From: Bacteroidia bacterium | Lineage (GTDB): Bacteria > Bacteroidota > Bacteroidia > Bacteroidales > UBA932 | DNA length: 61,388 nucleotides | Reading direction: 5' to 3' | Assembly: GCA_021153285.1 (NCBI GenBank) | Contig: JAGKTT010000006.1 | Location: forward strand, 1 to 61,388 | The notes under the pieces: model-generated | Databases searched by the model: none | What the model was told of the DNA's origin: nothing | Seen by the model: the letters and a program-made list of their open reading frames with translations, nothing else | Program-made: the position numbers and the translations under genes | Shown: positions 53,820-61,388 of the stretch, one piece after another | How the letters are laid out: every line of letters begins with the position of its first letter | Position numbering within the stretch: the stretch's first letter is position 1

Positions 53820-54146
53820 TTATTTTATGATGCCGGCCGGTTTTTCCGGTGCCTTTACTTCCGAGTTGTTTTCAATGAGCAGCTGCTCTATCGTGCTTAT
53901 CCTGTCCAAGCCTACAAATTCGCAGGTCTTCTGAGCGTGATATATTTTCAATGACTCAAGTTCAAGCTTGTTCTTCTCTACTATGGTCATAGTCTGCTCT
54001 GATTTGTAGCTTATCCAGATGCTGATCCATCCAAGTATGAAGAAATAGAGAATGTATGGTAAAAGCCTGTCGGCCCTCAGCAGGAGAAGGATGTCTCCGT
54101 TGATGATGGCTTTCAATAATCTGAACCTTGGCTTTTTCTCTGACAT
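53820..54146 (-). CDS. FtsL-like divisome protein
   Basis: The 108-residue product has a basic cytoplasmic start, one membrane segment (LLPYILYFFILGWISIWISY, about residues 28-47) and a short leucine-rich helix (VEKNKLELESLKIYHAQKTCEF). Size, topology and position between rsmH and ftsI mark it as the FtsL equivalent, which pairs with FtsB-type proteins and FtsQ. Sequence conservation of FtsL is low, so the call rests mainly on context. Confidence 0.85.
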   Translation of the reverse strand: MSEKKPRFRLLKAIINGDILLLLRADRLLPYILYFFILGWISIWISYKSEQTMTIVEKNKLELESLKIYHAQKTCEFVGLDRISTIEQLLIENNSEVKAPEKPAGIIK

Positions 54147-54150
54147 TTTC

Positions 54151-55056
54151 CTATTCCTTTTCTGCTATTCTCAGTTTTGCGCTTCGTGCTCTTGTGTTGG
54201 CTGCAATTTCGCTTTCCTGCGGCAAGATCGGTTTCTTGTTCACGGCCTTGAGCGGTGTCTTGGCATTGCCGTAAAAGTCTTTTTCTATTTTTCCTTCGAT
54301 GTTGCCGGCCTTGATGAAGTTCTTGACCATCCTGTCTTCGAGGGAGTGGTAGGTGATGATCACCATCCTTCCGCCTGGTTTCAATGCCTTGGCCGCCCCG
54401 CTGAGGAATTTTTCCAATGACTTCATTTCCTGATTCACCTCGATTCTCAGCGCCTGATAGACCTTGGCGAGGAACTTATGCTCTGCGAATTTCGGAAGGG
54501 CGCTTTCGATGGCCTTGCCCAGATCGGAGGTAGTCTGTATTGCCGATGTTTCGCGAGCCTTGCATATCAGCTGGGCTATTCTGCGGCTGTTGTCCACTTC
54601 ACCGTAAAGCCTCAATATCTTCTCCAGATCTTCCTGCTCGTATGTGTTGACGATATCTGCGGCATTCAGAGTGGCCTCCTGGTTCATCCTCATATCCAGA
54701 GGTGCCTCATATCTGAAGGAAAATCCTCTTTCCGCTGTGTCAAACTGGTGTGATGATACTCCCAGATCGGCTAGGACTCCGTCGATTCCCTCTTTGTAAC
54801 CTTGGTGCAGGATGTGGTTGTGAATCCATCGGAAATCGCTTCTTATCAAAGTCAATCTGCTGTCATCCGGTTTGTTGGCGATCGCATCGCTGTCTCTGTC
54901 GAATGCAATGACACGACCCTCGGGAGAAAGTCTCCTGAGAATTTCGGATGTGTGTCCTCCACCACCGAATGTGGCGTCTGCGTAAATTCCTGATGCTGAG
55001 CTGATCAAAGCAGAAACGCTTTCATCAAGCAATACTGAAGTGTGATATTCTGACAT
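54151..55056 (-). CDS. rsmH: 16S rRNA (cytosine1402-N4)-methyltransferase
   Basis: The 301-residue enzyme opens YHTSVLLDESVSAL and carries the SAM-binding block GIYADATFGGGGHTSEIL near residue 25, VLADLGVSSHQFDTAERGFSF near residue 95 and LKPGGRMVIITYHSLEDRMVKNF near residue 230. It methylates C1402 in the decoding centre. It lies 20 bases after mraZ. Confidence 0.97.
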   Translation of the reverse strand: MSEYHTSVLLDESVSALISSASGIYADATFGGGGHTSEILRRLSPEGRVIAFDRDSDAIANKPDDSRLTLIRSDFRWIHNHILHQGYKEGIDGVLADLGVSSHQFDTAERGFSFRYEAPLDMRMNQEATLNAADIVNTYEQEDLEKILRLYGEVDNSRRIAQLICKARETSAIQTTSDLGKAIESALPKFAEHKFLAKVYQALRIEVNQEMKSLEKFLSGAAKALKPGGRMVIITYHSLEDRMVKNFIKAGNIEGKIEKDFYGNAKTPLKAVNKKPILPQESEIAANTRARSAKLRIAEKE

Positions 55057-55076
55057 CTTTTCGGCCCTCCTTCCAA

Positions 55077-55529
55077 TTAAAGATCAGAAAGCATATTGGC
55101 GATAGATGTGAACTCTTCGTTAGAAATGATTCCGGACTCAAAGTTCTCTTTGGCCCAGATTTCTATCTTATGGTCGTTGCCCGAGAAGGTTACCTCCTTG
55201 GTCACACCGATCAGTTCCAAGAGTTTCTTTGGTATGGAGATACGTCCAAGTTTTGCATCCGGCTCCACTATAGCGCTGTTGTGCATATATGCTCTCCAGA
55301 ATCTTGCGTGCTTTTCGTTGAATGTTATATTGAGCTTCGATCTGACAAGTTCGGACTGACGTTCCCATTCCTCGAATGTGTACATCTCGAGACATTTCTC
55401 GAAGACATCCTTGCGTACCACGAATCTCATATCTCCATCGGCAGGCATAATGCTCTTGAAGGCGGCAGGGAAAATCACTCTTCCCTTGTCGTCTACCTTG
55501 ACATTGTATTCGCCGATGAATTTAACCAT
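55077..55529 (-). CDS. mraZ: Transcriptional regulator MraZ
   Basis: The ATG at 55529 (MVKFIGEYNVKVDDKGRV) is chosen because MraZ begins like this; the in-frame extension upstream covers the promoter. The 150-residue protein contains two SpoVT/AbrB-like beta domains, each with a DxKGR-type motif (DDKGRVIFPAAFK; the second is DAKLGRISIPKKLLELIG). MraZ controls the division cluster by binding direct repeats upstream of itself; I saw no clear repeat here. It heads the 13-gene cluster. Confidence 0.93.
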   Translation of the reverse strand: MVKFIGEYNVKVDDKGRVIFPAAFKSIMPADGDMRFVVRKDVFEKCLEMYTFEEWERQSELVRSKLNITFNEKHARFWRAYMHNSAIVEPDAKLGRISIPKKLLELIGVTKEVTFSGNDHKIEIWAKENFESGIISNEEFTSIANMLSDL

Positions 55530-55552
55530 AGTATTGCACACGCTAATTGATG

Positions 55553-55560
55553 CAAAAGTA
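55553..55560 (-). promoter_or_regulatory. Candidate -7 box for the division cluster
   Basis: On the minus strand this reads TACTTTTG, matching TAnnTTTG, 23 bases before the mraZ ATG. The expected TTG at -33 is not seen. Confidence 0.45.
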
Positions 55561-55614
55561 AGAATAATTTTCCACTTTCTTACACTTTCTTCCAAAATTT
55601 TCCACAAAAAGTTT

Positions 55615-55622
55615 TATTTTTG
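55615..55622 (+). promoter_or_regulatory. Candidate -7 box for the M23-fold lipoprotein
   Basis: TATTTTTG matches the consensus and lies 25 bases before the ATG at 55648. No clear -33 element. Confidence 0.4.
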
Positions 55623-55647
55623 CAACTGTTCAATAAATCAGCAGATT

Positions 55648-56907
55648 ATGACAATTTCAAATATGTGGCGTACGGCGCTTTCTGCAGCCGTTTTTACTGT
55701 TCTGGCTGTCTCTTGCGCGAGCAAAGGGGAGCCAGTGGAAGACGGGCTGCAGACCGTTGGTGTGTGTGAGGTGGAAAACCCTTTGGGCTTTTGCCCGGAT
55801 TCATTGGAAATGGTGGAAGGAAAGGTGAAAAACGGACAGTTCTTTTCTACACTTCTTCACAGTCTGGGAATGAGTCAGCAGGAGGCATACAATCTCACTG
55901 AGGCTTGTGATTCGGTCTTCGATGTCAGGAGCCTCAGGATAGGTAATTCCTATCAGGCCTATTATGATTCTTCTGTTCTGGAATATCTTGTGTATGAAAG
56001 AGATAGGGCCAGCAATATTGTTTTTGACTGCCGCCCTCCCTATGCGGCTTGGGTGTATGAAAAGCCGGTGACAGTGGGGAGCAGGTATGCCGATGTCACT
56101 ATCAATACATCTCTGTGGAACGATATGCTTGCAGCTGATGTTTCGCCACTGCTGATCGTCAGTCTTTCGGATATATATGCCTGGACAATTGACTTTTTTG
56201 CTCTCCAGAAAGGCGACCGTTTCAGGGTTCTTTATGACGAGCGTGTATGTGACGGAGATGTGATTGCAGTGGATACTGTACGATATGCCGTATTTTCTCA
56301 CGGCGGTCAGGAGCTGCCTATGATTATGTTCGATCAGAAGGATGGAGGTAACATCTGGTGGAATGAGAAAGGGGAGAGTATGAGAAAGGCCTTCCTGAAG
56401 GCTCCGCTTCAGTATTCTCGTGTAAGTTCCGGATTTTCATATGCAAGAAAGCACCCTGTGACCCGTAAGGTACAGCCTCATACCGGTGTGGACTATGCTG
56501 CTCCTAAGGGGACCCCGGTAATGACTATCGGAGATGGAGTCGTCACCAGTGTGAAATATGAAGGTGCCGGCGGCAATACGGTGAGAATCAGACATAATTC
56601 GGTATATTCTACAGCCTATCTGCATCTCTCCAAATATGCTAAGGGACTGAAGGCCGGCCAGCGGGTGCGCCAGGGTGAGGTAATCGGTTACGTGGGTTCT
56701 ACCGGTCGTTCGACAGGACCGCATCTGGATTTCCGTGTATGGAAGAACGGTACTCCTATAAATCCTCTCAAGATGGATTCTCCTCCTGCCGAGCCGATCA
56801 AGGACTCCAATCGTCCGGCATTCGAAGCGGCCTCTTTGCGCTGCCGTGCCCAGGTCGATACAATTCAGGGACATAAACTGATGATGGAATTGATGGAAGT
56901 TCTTTAA
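55648..56907 (+). CDS. M23-fold lipoprotein with an altered metal site
   Basis: The ATG at 55648 gives a lipoprotein signal ending in LAVSC near residue 25; the in-frame extension upstream overlaps mraZ antisense and is rejected. The middle has LysM-/SH3-like sequence, and residues about 280-380 form a LytM/M23 domain: PHTGVDYAAPKGTPVMTIGDG, TAYLHLSKYAKGLKAGQ, STGRSTGPHLDFRVWKNG. M23 enzymes cut peptidoglycan bridges with zinc held by HxxxD and HxH. The first motif is kept (HTGVD), but the last reads HLD instead of HLH, so it may be an inactive regulator like EnvC or an altered enzyme. It is divergent from the division cluster, which suits a septation role. Confidence 0.85.
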   Translation: MTISNMWRTALSAAVFTVLAVSCASKGEPVEDGLQTVGVCEVENPLGFCPDSLEMVEGKVKNGQFFSTLLHSLGMSQQEAYNLTEACDSVFDVRSLRIGNSYQAYYDSSVLEYLVYERDRASNIVFDCRPPYAAWVYEKPVTVGSRYADVTINTSLWNDMLAADVSPLLIVSLSDIYAWTIDFFALQKGDRFRVLYDERVCDGDVIAVDTVRYAVFSHGGQELPMIMFDQKDGGNIWWNEKGESMRKAFLKAPLQYSRVSSGFSYARKHPVTRKVQPHTGVDYAAPKGTPVMTIGDGVVTSVKYEGAGGNTVRIRHNSVYSTAYLHLSKYAKGLKAGQRVRQGEVIGYVGSTGRSTGPHLDFRVWKNGTPINPLKMDSPPAEPIKDSNRPAFEAASLRCRAQVDTIQGHKLMMELMEVL

Positions 56908-56931
56908 TCTTCTGAAAATCAATATGATAAA

Positions 56932-56967
56932 CGAAATCACCTGCGGCCCCGGCCGCAGGTGATTTCG
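56932..56967. terminator. Bidirectional terminator between the M23 gene and glyA
   Basis: CGAAATCACCTGCGGCC is perfectly matched in inverse around the loop CC, giving a 17-base stem between two convergent genes. Confidence 0.85.
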
Positions 56968-56992
56968 TTTGAATTGTTCGGTATCAATGATT

Positions 56993-58321
56993 TTAGTATC
57001 TGTTGAGTGGCATTCCGTTGGTCTTCATACGGACCTGCTTTCTGACGTTGGCAAGTACCTCTTCGTATGCCTGACGACCTTCCTCGGTCTTGCCTGCAAT
57101 CAGATCAAGATTTGCAGCTGCATTTGTAAGTACCTGATCGATGAGGTTTACGATGAACTCCATATCCTTCTCCACGAAACCGCGTGAAGTGATTGCCGGT
57201 GTTCCTACGCGTATACCTGAAGTCTGGAATGGGGTGCGTGAGTCGAAAGGAACCATATTCTTGTTCACTGTGATGTCAGCCTTTCCGAGTTCCTTCTCTG
57301 CTACCTTACCTGTGAGTTCTGGGAATTTGGTGCGGAGATCGATGAGCATCAGGTGGTTGTCAGTACCGCCGGATACTATCTTGTAACCTCTTGAAACAAA
57401 AGCTTCTGCCATAGCCTGTGCATTTGAGCATACCTGTTTCTGGTACTCCTTGAATTCCGGCTGGAGAGCTTCGTAGAATGAAACGGCCTTAGCTGCAATG
57501 CAGTGTTCGAGAGGTCCGCCCTGTACTCCAGGGAATACGCTTGAATTCAGGATCTGTGACATCTTCTTTACTGCACCCTTTGGAGTGGTAAGTCCCCAAG
57601 GATTGTCAAAATCCTTACCAAGAAGAATGATACCTCCACGTGGTCCTCTAAGGGTCTTGTGTGTAGTGGATGTAACTATATGTGCATATTTGACAGGGTT
57701 GCTGAGAAGACCTGCAGCGATAAGACCGGCTGTATGTGCCATATCTATCCAGAGGATTGCTCCGACCTTATCTGCAATCTCGCGCATACGGGCATAATCC
57801 CACTCTCTTGAATATGCTGATGCACCACCGATGATGAGCTTCGGCTTGAACTCGAGTGCTCTCTGCTCCATCTGCTCATAATCTATCATACCTGTTGTCT
57901 CGCTGAGTCCGTATGCCACAGCATTGTATAGGATACCTGACATATTGACTGGAGAACCGTGGGTGAGATGTCCGCCGTGTGCGAGATCAAGACCCATAAA
58001 AGTCTCGCCGGGCTTGAGGCAGGCCATCATTACAGCCATATTGGCCTGAGCACCGGAATGAGGCTGTACATTTGCGTACTCAGCTTCGTAAAGCTCGCAG
58101 AGACGGTCGATCGCAAGCTGTTCAATCTGGTCAACCACTTCACATCCTCCGTAGTATCTTGCTCCCGGATAACCCTCTGCATATTTGTTTGTACAAATCG
58201 ATCCGAGGGCCTCAAGCACCTGCTGGCTTACGTAGTTTTCAGATGCGATGAGCTCGATTCCTGAGGTCTGTCTGTCCTCTTCCTTCTTGATAAGATTGAA
58301 AATCTGAAGATCCTGTTTCAT
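56993..58321 (-). CDS. glyA: Serine hydroxymethyltransferase
   Basis: The 442-residue PLP enzyme interconverts serine and glycine with tetrahydrofolate. SGIELIASENYVS near residue 20, PHSGAQANMAVMMACL near residue 90, and the PLP lysine in VTSTTHKTLRGPRGGIIL near residue 230 are all present. It shares folate one-carbon metabolism with ftcD in this window. A CAAAAATA at 58344-58351 (TATTTTTG on this strand) is a candidate -7 box. Confidence 0.97.
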   Translation of the reverse strand: MKQDLQIFNLIKKEEDRQTSGIELIASENYVSQQVLEALGSICTNKYAEGYPGARYYGGCEVVDQIEQLAIDRLCELYEAEYANVQPHSGAQANMAVMMACLKPGETFMGLDLAHGGHLTHGSPVNMSGILYNAVAYGLSETTGMIDYEQMEQRALEFKPKLIIGGASAYSREWDYARMREIADKVGAILWIDMAHTAGLIAAGLLSNPVKYAHIVTSTTHKTLRGPRGGIILLGKDFDNPWGLTTPKGAVKKMSQILNSSVFPGVQGGPLEHCIAAKAVSFYEALQPEFKEYQKQVCSNAQAMAEAFVSRGYKIVSGGTDNHLMLIDLRTKFPELTGKVAEKELGKADITVNKNMVPFDSRTPFQTSGIRVGTPAITSRGFVEKDMEFIVNLIDQVLTNAAANLDLIAGKTEEGRQAYEEVLANVRKQVRMKTNGMPLNRY

Positions 58322-58370
58322 AAATTGTCGTTTAAAGCAACTGCAAAAATACTCATTTTTTTATTTTTTG

Positions 58371-58378
58371 TATCTTTG
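58371..58378 (+). promoter_or_regulatory. Candidate -7 box for the SpoU methyltransferase
   Basis: TATCTTTG matches the consensus, 23 bases before the ATG at 58402. No TTG at the expected -33 position. Confidence 0.45.
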
Positions 58379-58401
58379 TGTTGATAACTTTTTTTGTTTA
58401 T

Positions 58402-58932
58402 ATGTCTAATCGCAAGCTTTTGAATATCGAGCTCGGCAGAATCTCGCCCGAGGAATATAAGGAACTGCCTGAAACAGGAATAGTTGTGGTACTTGACAAT
58501 ATAAGGAGTGCGCATAATGTGGGCTCCGCCTTCCGAACATCCGATTCTTTCAAGATTGACAAGGTATGGCTGTGCGGAATATGTGCGGTCCCGCCATCTG
58601 CAGAAATACATAAGTCCGCCCTCGGTGCGGAAGACAGTGTCGCCTGGGAACATACTGCGGATACGATGGATGCCGTCAGCCGTCTTAAGGAAGAAGGATA
58701 TACGATAGTTTGTGCCGAGCAGACAGTCGGATCTGTGATGCTGGACAATTTCAGACCGGAACCAGACAGGAAATATGCCGTAGTCTTCGGCAATGAAGTC
58801 TCTGGCGTGCGGCAGGATGTGGTAGATGCTGCCGATATGTGTCTGGAGATCCCGCAGTTCGGTACCAAACACTCCTTGAATGTGTCTGTCAGTGTCGGAG
58901 TCATTCTCTGGCATTTCAGACTTTTTCTCTAA
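58402..58932 (+). CDS. SpoU-family RNA ribose methyltransferase
   Basis: The ATG at 58402 (MSNRKLLNIELGRISPEEY) is chosen over one eight codons upstream. The 176-residue product has the SPOUT trefoil-knot motifs: VVLDNIRSAHNVGSAFRTSDSF near residue 37, VVFGNEVSGVRQDVVDAADMCLEIPQFG near residue 125, and SLNVSVSVGVILW at the end. Family members methylate the 2'-OH of specific tRNA or rRNA nucleotides. Short length without an N-terminal RNA-binding domain resembles TrmL/TrmH-like members; the exact target is not determinable. Confidence 0.92.
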   Translation: MSNRKLLNIELGRISPEEYKELPETGIVVVLDNIRSAHNVGSAFRTSDSFKIDKVWLCGICAVPPSAEIHKSALGAEDSVAWEHTADTMDAVSRLKEEGYTIVCAEQTVGSVMLDNFRPEPDRKYAVVFGNEVSGVRQDVVDAADMCLEIPQFGTKHSLNVSVSVGVILWHFRLFL

Positions 58933-58934
58933 AA

Positions 58935-58947
58935 TGACAAAATGTCA
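58935..58947 (+). promoter_or_regulatory. Inverted repeat upstream of groESL
   Basis: TGACA-AAA-TGTCA is a perfect palindrome placed 12 bases before the sigma-54-like box, a reasonable operator position. The binding protein is unknown. Confidence 0.4.
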
Positions 58948-58959
58948 GTCAGGGATCAA

Positions 58960-58974
58960 TGGCATTTCTTTTGC
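58960..58974 (+). promoter_or_regulatory. Sigma-54-like promoter for groESL
   Basis: TGGCATTTCTTTTGC has GG (58961-58962) and GC (58973-58974) separated by exactly 10 bases, as in -24/-12 promoters. No TAnnTTTG box and no CIRCE palindrome lie between here and groES. Confidence 0.5.
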
Positions 58975-59063
58975 CCATATCCCGCCTGCAGTCTTCTGTC
59001 ACCCTTCGGTAACAAGGACCGCCGGATCTAACAGGATTAATTAAATGATAAAATACAATAACT

Positions 59064-59330
59064 ATGATCAGACCATTAGCAGACAGAGTTGTGATCGAGC
59101 CTAAAGCGGCTGAGACACAGACAGCATCAGGACTCTTTATTCCTGATACAGCAAAGGAAAAACCGCAGCAGGGAACAGTAGTTGCTGCCGGTCCCGGTAA
59201 AAAGGACGAACCGATGGAAGTTAAGGTAGGTGATGTTGTCATCTACGGAAAATATGCTGGCACAGAGGTGTCGGTGGAGGGAAAGGACTACCTCATTATG
59301 AAACAGTCTGACATATTGGCAATACTTTAA
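59064..59330 (+). CDS. groES: Co-chaperonin GroES
   Basis: The 88-residue protein starts IRPLADRVVIEPKAAETQ, has the mobile-loop region TASGLFIPDTAKEKPQQGTV (residues about 18-37), and ends YLIMKQSDILAIL. It caps the GroEL cavity. It is slightly shorter than the E. coli protein and precedes groEL by five bases. Confidence 0.98.
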   Translation: MIRPLADRVVIEPKAAETQTASGLFIPDTAKEKPQQGTVVAAGPGKKDEPMEVKVGDVVIYGKYAGTEVSVEGKDYLIMKQSDILAIL

Positions 59331-59335
59331 GAATT

Positions 59336-60964
59336 ATGGCAAAGGATATAAAATTCAATATAGACGCTCGCGCCAAGATGAAGGAAGGCGCTGATGCATT
59401 GGCTGATGCAGTAAAGGTAACCCTTGGACCTAAGGGTCGTAATGTGGTGATCGCCAAGAAGTTCGGTGCACCTCAGGTTACAAAGGACGGTGTGACCGTC
59501 GCTAAGGAGATTTCTCTGGAGGACCAGTTTGCGGATATGGGAGCCCAGATGGTGAAGGAGGTCGCTTCGAAGACCAACGAACAGGCAGGTGACGGTACTA
59601 CCACAGCTACAGTCCTCGCTCAGGCCATCATCAATGTAGGACTCAAGAATGTTACAGCCGGAGCAAATCCGATGGACCTCAAGAGGGGTATCGACAAGGC
59701 TGTCGCTGCTGTCGTGGAAAGTCTCCGCGAACAGAGCCAGGAAGTGGGAGAGGATTATGCGAAGATCGAGCAGGTCGGAACAATCTCTGCCAATAACGAC
59801 AATTACATCGGAAAACTCATCGCTGATGCAATGTCAAAGGTGAAGAAAGATGGTGTGATCACAGTGGAGGAGGCAAAGGGTACTGAGACAGAGGTGAAGG
59901 TCGTGGAAGGAATGCAGTTTGACAGAGGTTACATTTCACCGTATTTTATGACAAACGGTGACAAGATGGAGGCTGTACTTGATGCTCCGTATATCCTCGT
60001 TACTGACAAGAAGATTTCCACAATGAAGGATCTTCTTCCTGTTCTCGAACCGATCGCACGTGAGGGTAAAGCCCTTCTTATCGTGGCTGAAGATGTTGAT
60101 GGAGAGGCACTCACTACTCTTGTTGTGAACAAGCTTCGCGGTACTCTCAAGATTGCTGCAGTCAAGGCACCGGGCTTTGGCGACCGTCGTAAGGAGATGC
60201 TTCAGGATATCGCGGTTCTGACAGGAGGTATGGTTATCTCCGAGGAAAGAGGATTTAGTCTTGAGAATACTACCCCTGATATGCTTGGAAAGGCTGAGAA
60301 GGTCGTGGTGACAAAGGACAATACTACCGTGGTTAACGGTGCCGGTGCAGCTGATGCTATCCAGGAGCGTGCAGACCTTATCCGCAAGCAGATCGAGACC
60401 ACCACTTCGGATTATGACCGTGAGAAGCTTCAGGAACGCCTTGGCAAGCTCGCAGGTGGAGTGGCCGTACTTTATGTAGGTGCTGCTACTGAAGTGGAAA
60501 TGAAAGAGAAGAAGGATCGTGTGGAGGATGCACTCAGTGCTACCCGTGCGGCTGTCGAGGAAGGAATCGTTCCGGGTGGTGGAGTCGCTTATATCCGTGC
60601 ATCGGAGGCTATCAGGAATCTCAAGGGCGCCAACGAGGATGAGACTACAGGTATTCACATCGTTGCTCGCGCAATCGAGGAACCTCTCCGTCAGATCGCT
60701 GCCAATGCAGGTGTAGAAGGCAGTGTGATCATCAACAAGATCCGTGAAGGTAAGGGTGATTTCGGATACAATGCCCGTACTGACGAGTATGTGAATATGT
60801 TCGAGGCCGGCGTGATCGATCCTACAAAAGTGTCGCGTGTAGCACTTGAGAACGCTGCATCTGTGGCAGGTATGTTCCTTACTACCGAGTGTGCTATCGC
60901 TGATATTCCGGAACCGGCTGCTGCTCCTGCAATGCCTGCAGGCGGTATGGGCGGAATGATGTAA
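59336..60964 (+). CDS. groEL: Chaperonin GroEL
   Basis: The 542-residue protein matches GroEL throughout: LGPKGRNVVIAKKFGAPQVT near residue 30, the ATP-site GDGTTTATVLAQAI near residue 86, LLIVAEDVDGEALTTLVVN near residue 245, and the C-terminal GGMGGMM tail. It refolds proteins with GroES. It is followed by a terminator-like hairpin. Confidence 0.99.
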   Translation: MAKDIKFNIDARAKMKEGADALADAVKVTLGPKGRNVVIAKKFGAPQVTKDGVTVAKEISLEDQFADMGAQMVKEVASKTNEQAGDGTTTATVLAQAIINVGLKNVTAGANPMDLKRGIDKAVAAVVESLREQSQEVGEDYAKIEQVGTISANNDNYIGKLIADAMSKVKKDGVITVEEAKGTETEVKVVEGMQFDRGYISPYFMTNGDKMEAVLDAPYILVTDKKISTMKDLLPVLEPIAREGKALLIVAEDVDGEALTTLVVNKLRGTLKIAAVKAPGFGDRRKEMLQDIAVLTGGMVISEERGFSLENTTPDMLGKAEKVVVTKDNTTVVNGAGAADAIQERADLIRKQIETTTSDYDREKLQERLGKLAGGVAVLYVGAATEVEMKEKKDRVEDALSATRAAVEEGIVPGGGVAYIRASEAIRNLKGANEDETTGIHIVARAIEEPLRQIAANAGVEGSVIINKIREGKGDFGYNARTDEYVNMFEAGVIDPTKVSRVALENAASVAGMFLTTECAIADIPEPAAAPAMPAGGMGGMM

Positions 60965-60987
60965 GATACCTCATATTGATGAATCTC

Positions 60988-61022
60988 AGACGAGCGCGTT
61001 TCGAATGGAAACGTGCTCGTCT
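60988..61022 (+). terminator. Hairpin downstream of groEL
   Basis: AGACGAGCGCGTTTC pairs with GAAACGTGCTCGTCT (one G-T pair). The T-run is short (TTGCTTTAT), so termination may be partial. Confidence 0.7.
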
Positions 61023-61053
61023 TGCTTTATGTCTGCGCCATATAAATGAAAAA

Positions 61054-61075
61054 GCGGCAGTCGATAGACTACCGC
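61054..61075 (-). terminator. Intrinsic terminator of rpsT
   Basis: GCGGCAGTC pairs with GACTACCGC around GATA, with one G-T pair. On the minus strand a run of T follows (AAAA at 61050-61053 side). Confidence 0.8.
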
Positions 61076-61114
61076 TCTCCAGCTATAAGAAAACCCTTAA
61101 AAGGGAACCTTTCT

Positions 61115-61369
61115 TTATGAAAGTTTATTGATATAAACTGCGATACCGCTCTTGAGGTTTGCAGCTTTGTTCTTGTGGATAACACCGATCTTTGCGAGCT
61201 TGTCGATCATTGCATAGACCTTAGGAGCGTTAGCCTCGGCTGCTGCCTTGTCGGTTGTGTTACGAATCGCACGGATTGCGTTTCTTGTGGTTTTTGCATA
61301 ATACTTATTATGCAATCTGCGCCTTTCGCTCTGGCGATAGCGCTTGTCTGCTGATGCGTGATTTGCCAT
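61115..61369 (-). CDS. rpsT: Ribosomal protein S20
   Basis: The 84-residue basic protein has the S20 pattern: MANHASADKRYRQSERRRLHN, NAIRAIRNTTDKAAAEAN and a C-terminal GVIHKNKAANLKSGIAVYINKL. S20 binds 16S rRNA early in small-subunit assembly. Length is normal. Its promoter lies beyond the window edge. Confidence 0.97.
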   Translation of the reverse strand: MANHASADKRYRQSERRRLHNKYYAKTTRNAIRAIRNTTDKAAAEANAPKVYAMIDKLAKIGVIHKNKAANLKSGIAVYINKLS

Positions 61370-61388
61370 TGTTTTTATTTTTTATATT

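Noticed and set aside
40163..55529. Missing murF as a local deletion
   Set aside because: Bacteroidota division clusters commonly lack murF at this place; gene spacing between murE and mraY is tight and shows no remnant.
58935..59063. CIRCE element upstream of groESL
   Set aside because: No TTAGCACTC-type palindrome is present; the only palindrome is TGACA-AAA-TGTCA.

Overview
The window reads as a chromosomal segment of a Bacteroidota bacterium, most likely order Bacteroidales. The evidence is the promoter form (TTG, 19 bases, TAnnTTTG), the lack of Shine-Dalgarno sites, a GT3-type glycogen synthase fused toward an alpha-glucan phosphorylase, a eukaryote-like long isoleucyl-tRNA synthetase, a fused formiminotransferase-cyclodeaminase, a fimbrillin-like lipoprotein and a murF-less division cluster. 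An uncultured Rikenellaceae- or Cryptobacteroides-like gut lineage would fit, but I cannot fix the genus.

Layout. 1-4.9 kb: glycogen metabolism (end of a GH57 amylase, glycogen synthase/phosphorylase) and ribF. The phosphorylase and ribF lack three internal segments of about 200 bp, two of them joined out of frame. 5-8.8 kb: greA, a HIT protein, a thioredoxin-fold lipoprotein without its CXXC, tsaB and cvpA. 8.8-13.3 kb: ileS, a DksA/TraR-like gene and lspA. 13.4-16.4 kb: tRNA-Ser(UGA) followed by an accessory interval with inverted repeats, a fimbrillin-like lipoprotein, a 48-residue peptide gene coupled to it, and a lipoprotein remnant. 16.4-23.4 kb: an EF-hand-like membrane protein of unknown role, an OmpA-family protein and a very large coiled-coil surface lipoprotein. 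23.5-31.9 kb: histidine degradation (hutI, hutH, hutU, ftcD), interrupted by an opposite-strand wzi-like gene. 32-35.6 kb: pnp, rpsO and a YgjP-type metallopeptidase. 35.7-40.1 kb: MATE transporter, truB, rpiB, gltX. 40.2-55.5 kb: the division and cell-wall cluster mraZ-rsmH-ftsL-ftsI-murE-mraY-murD-ftsW-murG-murC-ftsQ-ftsA-ftsZ on the minus strand. 55.6-61.4 kb: an M23-fold lipoprotein, glyA, a SpoU methyltransferase, groES-groEL and rpsT.

The most unusual content is repeat DNA. One family is a REP-like unit (TGTCATTCTGAGGAG...) whose stem covaries between copies and whose 5' half is tandemly expanded beside three of the four full units; one array is translated in frame inside HutI. A second family comprises three GC-rich hairpins that share core sequences but carry different inverted arms at each site. 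One lies between hutH and hutI; two lie in frame inside TruB. They recall the in-frame palindromic elements of Rickettsia and are the best candidate here for something undescribed. The rest is mostly housekeeping.
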